From Nemophila menziesii (lineage: Eukaryota > Streptophyta > Magnoliopsida > Boraginales > Hydrophyllaceae), in NCBI GenBank assembly GCA_029959085.1, contig JARWIR010000027.1, forward strand, positions 7,316,001 to 7,380,000: a stretch of 64,000 bases of DNA, written 5' to 3'. Shown here one piece after another: positions 58,801-64,000 of the stretch. Both the position numbers and the translations under genes were made by a program. The first letter of the stretch is position 1; each line of letters starts with the position of its first letter. The notes under the pieces were generated by a model that worked only from the letters and a program-made list of their open reading frames with translations, ran no database searches and had not been told where the DNA came from.

Positions 58801-60988
58801 TTTTAGCTTTTGTTTCCTTATCTCCAATTACCATGCAAATCTCTTTCCATAAGTTGTAATCTTTGACTTGGACTCTAATTAAGCTCCATAATTATCTTTA
58901 AAGCTACACACTAAATAAGCAATTAAACCCAATATGCTCTAAAAATATTATTTTACTAAATCAAGACTCAAAATAGGAAAGTGCACTATTTCTCAAGAAA
59001 ATCGACATTATTGACTTCTAAATCACTAAAAATGATGTCTCATCCTAACATTAATCTATCACAAATGAGGAGACATCAATATCCTAGTTGCGCAAGATAT
59101 TATGCTAGGATATGAGAAAAGAAGTAATAACTCCAATTGCACTATAAACCTTGATCTTCAAAAGGCTTATGACAGTGTAAATTGGAGTTTCCTACTAAAT
59201 ACTCTTAAGGCTTTCAATTTTCCAATTAAATTTATAAAGTGGATTAAAATGTGTGTTTGTTCACCTACCTACTCAGTGTGTGTAAATGGGGAAGCATGTG
59301 GTTTCTTTGAAGGGAAGAGGGGGTTGAGACAGGGGGACCCCCTCTCACCCTACCTCTTTGCTATGTGTATGGAGGTTTTTACAGGTTTGTTCAAACACTT
59401 GGCTAATAAGGAGGAATTCAGCTATCATCAGAAGTGTGAGGTAATGAAGCTCAACCATATCATCTTTGCAGATGACCTGTTAGTTTTTTTCAAGGCTAAA
59501 ATCAAAACAGCTGAGATTGTGAGAGAAGGTTTAAACTTATTCTCTAGACTATCAGGCCTCCAGATTAACTATCAAAAAAGTGAGATTTATATAAGTGGTA
59601 ATAACACCATGATTGAAAAAGAAATATCTCAGATTTTGAACATCAAGATTGGTAAATTGCCTGTAAGATATTTGGGAGTCCCTTTACATTCCAAAAAATT
59701 GAGTGTAGAGGAAGGAAATAAGCTAGTTGACAAAATATATAGTACAATTAGCCAATGGACATCTAAAAACCTTTCTTACTCTGGTAGGATTGAACTGATC
59801 AAGACTATAATTATGAGTAAGATTCTCTACTGGTGTAGAGTATTTCTCCTACCCAAACAAGTTATTTATAAGCTTAATCAGCTCATGAATAGCTTTTTAT
59901 GGAAAGGCAACTTGGAAGCTGTGCAAGGTGCAAAAATAGCTTGGGAGAATGTGTGCAAAAGTAAGGATAAAGGAGGATTAGGCATTCCTAACTTGGAGAA
60001 TTTGAATCTTGTATGCTTATTATTTACATTCTGGAGAATGTACTCTCAAGAAAACAATCTGTGGAGTAGGTGGGTAAATAATAATATAACTAAGGGAAGA
60101 TGCATTTGGAGTATGGAAGAAAAACAAGGCTATACGTGGATATGGAGTAAGCTAATGAAAGTCAGAAGTCTTGCTTATAGTTTCATCACTCACAAAGTGT
60201 ATAATGGTAAGAATACTTACCTTATATGGGATAGATGGTTAAATGGTCAGAATATTCAAGAAATTTTAGGTATAAATTTGGATAAAGATAATCTGAATAG
60301 TAATAAAACAATATATGCTTGCTATGGTAAAGACAGGTGGAGGCTTCCCCCATGTGTTGGTAAGATTTTACCAAAATTGATTGATTTTAAGCTTCAGAAT
60401 AAAAGTGATCATAAAATATGGAGTGAGAGTGATAAAAGGGGTTTCTCTTTTAGGAAAACCTTCTCTAAAGTTAATAGTCTTACAATTATGGAAGATGTTT
60501 ACTGGAGTAGTTTTATATGGGCTAAAGCTAATATACCGAGGTGCTCCTTCATATCTTGGTTAGCTATACAAAACAGATTAAGTACTAAGCAGAGAGTGTT
60601 AGAATGTGGTTATCAAATTAACCCATTATGTAATTTATGCAAGGCAGGAAGTGAAGATAATGTGCATCTATTCTTCTTATGTTCTTTCTCTAAAAGAGTA
60701 TTAACTAGAATTCTGAAGGTATGTGAAATTATATGGGTGCCAAAAGATTTTGTTGATTGTAATGATAATTTGATTGGTTTGAAGTGTAATGAAATGAAGA
60801 TGGTGGTTAGCCTGTTAATTACTACTTTCATATACATTGTGTGGTGGCAATGAAATGAAATAGAACACGGTGGGGTTATTTTGAATGAAGAGCAAACTTA
60901 TGGGCGAATTTGTGAGATGGTTAAAATGAAGATTAAAGAAAGATTGTTAAAGAATAGTGGGGTAAAAAAAATAGTCGAGAGATTGTAA
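55855..60988 (+). pseudogene. LINE-2 ORF2: endonuclease, reverse transcriptase, zf-RVT (broken by a solo LTR)
   Basis: ATG at 55855 ('MNSLAWNVRGLNN') overlaps the ORF1 stop as ATGA. Frameshifts occur at about 55920 and 56265. The endonuclease shows 'WNVRG', 'GLLETK' and 'MGDFNEI', but the conserved SDH motif reads 'TSCHCP' (LINE-3 keeps 'TSDHC'). The RT starts at about 57200 ('KKSPGPDGLNSTFYKESW'), is interrupted at 57545 after 'GRYIGDN', and resumes at about 59079-59084 with 'LVAQDIM', 'LDLQKAYDSVNWSF', 'LRQGDPLSPYLF' and 'IIFADDLLVFF'. A zf-RVT domain ('IPRCSFISWLAIQNRLSTKQ ... CNLCKAG') follows. A TGA at 60851-60853 stands where LINE-3 has Arg; the frame then continues to TAA at 60986-60988. 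No RNase H domain follows. Confidence 0.9.
57546..59078 (-). mobile_element. Solo LTR of the Athila-like Ty3 family (copy D) in LINE-2
   Basis: Reads TGGTGGTGCCTAGGG...GGAGACATCA on plus, 1533 bp. It is flanked by the 5-bp duplication ATATC at 57541-57545 and 59079-59083. Removing it and one duplication restores the LINE-2 RT frame at this spot. The conserved TATA position (TGTATTTATA on plus) is at about 58501. No internal element DNA is attached. Confidence 0.95.
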
Positions 60989-61257
60989 TGTTTGTAATGG
61001 GCTAGTTTTTTTATTATGTCTTTACTTATAATATTGAGTAATAGAAGTCCATTAACATTAGTGGACCGAGTAGTGAAAGTTTTGTAATGTTTCTTTTTTA
61101 AAGTTTTATCTTTTAAAAGTAAAGTGGGCTTTGCAAGGTATAATAACCCATGTTGGGCCTTATGCTTGCAAAGACTCTACTTAAGATGTAATGACTATGG
61201 AGTTGATTTATTAATGAAAAGTTTGATTTGATGATAAAAAAAAACTACTAGGCTTTA

Positions 61258-64000
61258 ACTTTGAAACTAATTAACTATTACATAGCTCAAAATACAATAA
61301 TGGAAGTATACCTAACTATTACAAATATGTTCAGCAACTCTTCTCGCATTAGTGCTTTTGAACTTCCTCCTTTGAACCTTGATAGAGATATATAGCATTA
61401 TCCTGTTAAAGAGCCTATCATCATTCATTTCTTTTCCATCATGTAGCGTATGATTTCTTTCATCCCACGTAAAGTAAATGTAAGTTGTTATACTTACACC
61501 TAAGATATTAACTATTTCTGCATTGTTACATACATTATGTATGTTTACTAGAATATCATGGATAGTGTTTACATTCATATTGATATTACATTTTCCAAGT
61601 ACTCGTTCAAGGACATTTTTAGAATACTTACACTTGACAAACATATGATCATTATCCTCAACATCATTCTTGCATAACACGCAAGTGGGATTGACAATTA
61701 AACCCCACTCTATCATTCTGCTCTTTGTAGGTAATCTATTCATAGCTACTTGCCACGCAACAAATGAACACCTCGGTATACTCATTTTTTACCATACTAT
61801 TTCATACCATAAAACCTTATCTTTATACTCTCTTAACTTTAACATGGTTTTTTTGTATGAGAACTGATTTTTATGAGTTTCAGTCCATACTATATTATCC
61901 TCCTTGTCATTTAGCTTTATTCCTTGTATTATAGGGAATATTTTCGAGATACAAGGAGGAACTCTCCACCTATTTCTCCCAAAACAATCCTTAACTTTCT
62001 TGTTGCTACTTAAATTATTACCATCCAACTCTATACCAAGTATTTCTTGTACTCCTTTCTTACCTATCCATCTATCCCATAACATGTATTTTTTTCACCA
62101 TTTCCTATCTCATGATAGATAAATTTGTAGGTCGTGCTTCTGATTTTTAAGATATGCTTCCAAAGCCAAGAGTGGTGTTGTTTTTGATGAATACTCCAAA
62201 TGCTTTCTTGCTTAAGAATATTAACCTTCACCCATTTACTCCAAAGGTTCTGATCCTGTGAATAAAACCATGATGTCAGAGGTGAAAGTTTGATTAATAG
62301 CAGAGCAGAAATCATCTTTAATAATACTCCATGATGTCTTGAAGAAACAGGCAGTAAACCCATCTGGTCCTGGACTCTTACTATCACCCATAGCAATTAA
62401 AGAATTTTTGATTTCTTCATCTGTTACAGGTGCTTGAAGATACTGTAAAAATTCATCAGGAATAACTTTGTTCATTATTTGTTTAACTGTGTTTATAGAG
62501 CACTCCTCTTGATTAAGTTCTTCAGTTCCAAGGAGATGTTTATAATAGTCTACAAATTCTTCTTGAATCTCTTGAGTATTGGTTAAAGTAGTTCCATCCT
62601 CTCTAATTATAGTTGAGACATGATTCCTTGCTACTCTCCCTTTAATCATTTTATAATAATATTCTGAACTTATATCATAGTCATTGATAAATAAAGCTCT
62701 TGATTTTTGCTTCATTATTTCATGATGATTAATAGTAGCACATTCAAGCTGCTTAACTAATATCTTCTCCTCTATTATATCAGTACTAACATAGGTACCT
62801 TTCATGATTCTTGATTGAACAATCTCAAGCTGAGCCTTTATATCAATTATATTCTGAGAATTTCTTTTGAAAAAATTATTGTTGAACTTCTTAAGGGCTG
62901 ATTTAACCTTTTTTAATTTCATACACAATATAAACATGTGATTCCCATAAACTGTTTACTTTAGGCCTGTTGTATAATATCAGTATAATTTTCATGAGAT
63001 GTCCATATATTAAAGAACCTGAATGAAAATGGTTTTGTTCTTTTATTTTCATCCATTATATCTTTAATTGCACAGTGGTCTGAAGTTGATGGAGGATTGA
63101 TAACTGCACTTGACTGATAGAGGTTCATCCACTTTGTGTTGATAAAAACTCTGTCGATCTTACTTGCCCTCAACTATCCTGTATCATTCTTGTTTGTCCA
63201 GGTGAAGTATTGCCCCCATATTGATGTTCATACAGTGTGGCATCTTCTAAACACTTTGCAAATTGTAAGGAGCTGTTAGCTAATACATCATAATTAAGTC
63301 TATCTTTTATAGATATAATTTCATTAAAATCTCCTAAATAACATATAGGATAATCTTCAAAGTCATGACTCAGGTTAACCATGTCATTCCATAACTTTTT
63401 CCTTATATCTTCATCATTACTCGCATATATATATCCAATATAGAATATTTTATTTGTATTAATCAGCTTCACACTAACAAACATTATCTGATCAGTTTCA
63501 TATACTAGCTTTACTTCCATATAATTTTCATCCCACATTACCCAAATTCTGCCACTATCACATTTATTATAATTATGCAACACTTTCAAGTGAGGAAAAT
63601 GTGCATTTATTATGGTTGAACTACTTTGGATCCTGACTTTAGTTTCAAGAAGACCCATGAGTTTAACCTTATTACTAAGCATGAAATCTTTAACATCTAA
63701 CTGCCTGAGAAGACTATTAAATCCTCTCACATTCCATGCTGCTATTGTCATAAATTTGGAGGCCTAGTTACTTCCTTTTTCCCTCCTTGATTGATAAATC
63801 TGAGTAAGTCCCTATTGATTTCACTTTCCTCCTTGTTCTGTAATTCATCAAATGAGTTAGAACATGAAACTTTATCAAAAGAAGTTGCATTATTTGTCTT
63901 GTTATGATTCTTATTACTCACAACTCTCCATTTCTTTTCATCAACCTTGTTTTTCCCTTTATCTATTACATCACTTTTGTTATGATCAACTGGTTTTGGA
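61258..64000 (-). pseudogene. L1-type LINE without RNase H, RT core deleted (LINE-3)
   Basis: Read leftward: the end of ORF1 (64000-63749, Lys/Asn-rich, ending in a TGA that overlaps the ORF2 ATG); the endonuclease (63751-62961, 'WNVRGFNS', 'GLLETKV', 'LGDFNEI', 'TSDHC', with a frameshift at about 63173); a linker and RT start (62937-62280, 'SKSPGPDGFTACFFKTSW'); then a jump at about 62260-62285 straight to 'YSQDQNLWSKWV'. The latter corresponds to a point about 400 residues further on in LINE-2. The RT palm motifs (YD, QGDP, FADD) are therefore absent. The zf-RVT part (61785-61312, 'IPRCSFVAWQVAMNRLPTK ... CVLCKND') is open. Same family as LINE-2, opposite strand, older, since LINE-2 lies in its 3' UTR. 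Confidence 0.88.

Larger units (their letters stand above)
54341..61242 (+). mobile_element. L1-type LINE without RNase H (LINE-2), inserted in LINE-3
   Basis: Flanked by the 15-bp duplication AACTACTAGGCTTTA (54326-54340 and 61243-61257). It has a 5' leader (54341-54628), ORF1, ORF2 and a 3' region ending GATGATAAAAAAAA. A solo LTR at 57546-59078 lies within ORF2. Without it the LINE is about 5.4 kb, a full-length size for the family. Confidence 0.93.

Overview
This is a piece of a plant nuclear genome, most likely a eudicot. It is AT-rich and has GT-AG introns. It holds plant-type L1 LINEs (DUF4283 ORF1, endonuclease/RT/zf-RVT ORF2), Ty3 LTR elements with tRNA-Asp and initiator-Met primer sites, and a Mutator-like element (MULE) with a ULP1-like gene. 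No rRNA, tRNA, CRISPR or bacterial operon structure was seen. The species cannot be named from this sequence.

Only one host gene is clearly intact: a 20-exon VPS35 (retromer core subunit) on the minus strand at 49458-53743, whose exons splice into a 793-residue reading frame. Almost everything else is mobile DNA, much of it nested.

Layout. (1) 1 to about 11.9 kb: a decayed MULE. A ULP1-like gene on the plus strand (902-6710) faces a MURA-type transposase on the minus strand (7832-10398). Introns and spacers of both genes carry about 60 copies of a short near-palindrome (TTGTGTGTT, 5-nt centre, AACACACAA) that I did not see in any exon. (2) About 12-23.4 kb: gene-free DNA with two duplicated segments and a decayed Ty1/copia-like non-coding element (tandem repeats and repeated 3'-end motifs), itself hit by a solo LTR at 19454-20934. 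(3) 23.4-44 kb: a minus-strand Athila-like Ty3 element with gag, protease and an extra ORF but no RT or integrase. Its 5' LTR is split by a small Tekay-like non-autonomous LTR element (32032-42502), whose 3' LTR is in turn split by a nearly intact L1 LINE (34354-41101). Each of the two inner insertions is framed by a target-site duplication (CTTTC; CTTTACT). (4) 44-48.9 kb: the 3' end of a plus-strand member of the same Athila-like family, inserted into an old L1 copy. (5) 48.9-54.2 kb: VPS35 and its flanks. (6) 54.2-64 kb: an old minus-strand L1 interrupted by a plus-strand L1 of the same family (15-bp duplication), which is interrupted by another solo LTR of the Athila-like family (duplication ATATC).

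The insertion order can be read directly from the nesting. The mobile genes have frameshifts, stops or deletions, and VPS35 appears to be the only gene here working for the host. The least explained feature is the palindrome family confined to non-coding parts of the MULE.
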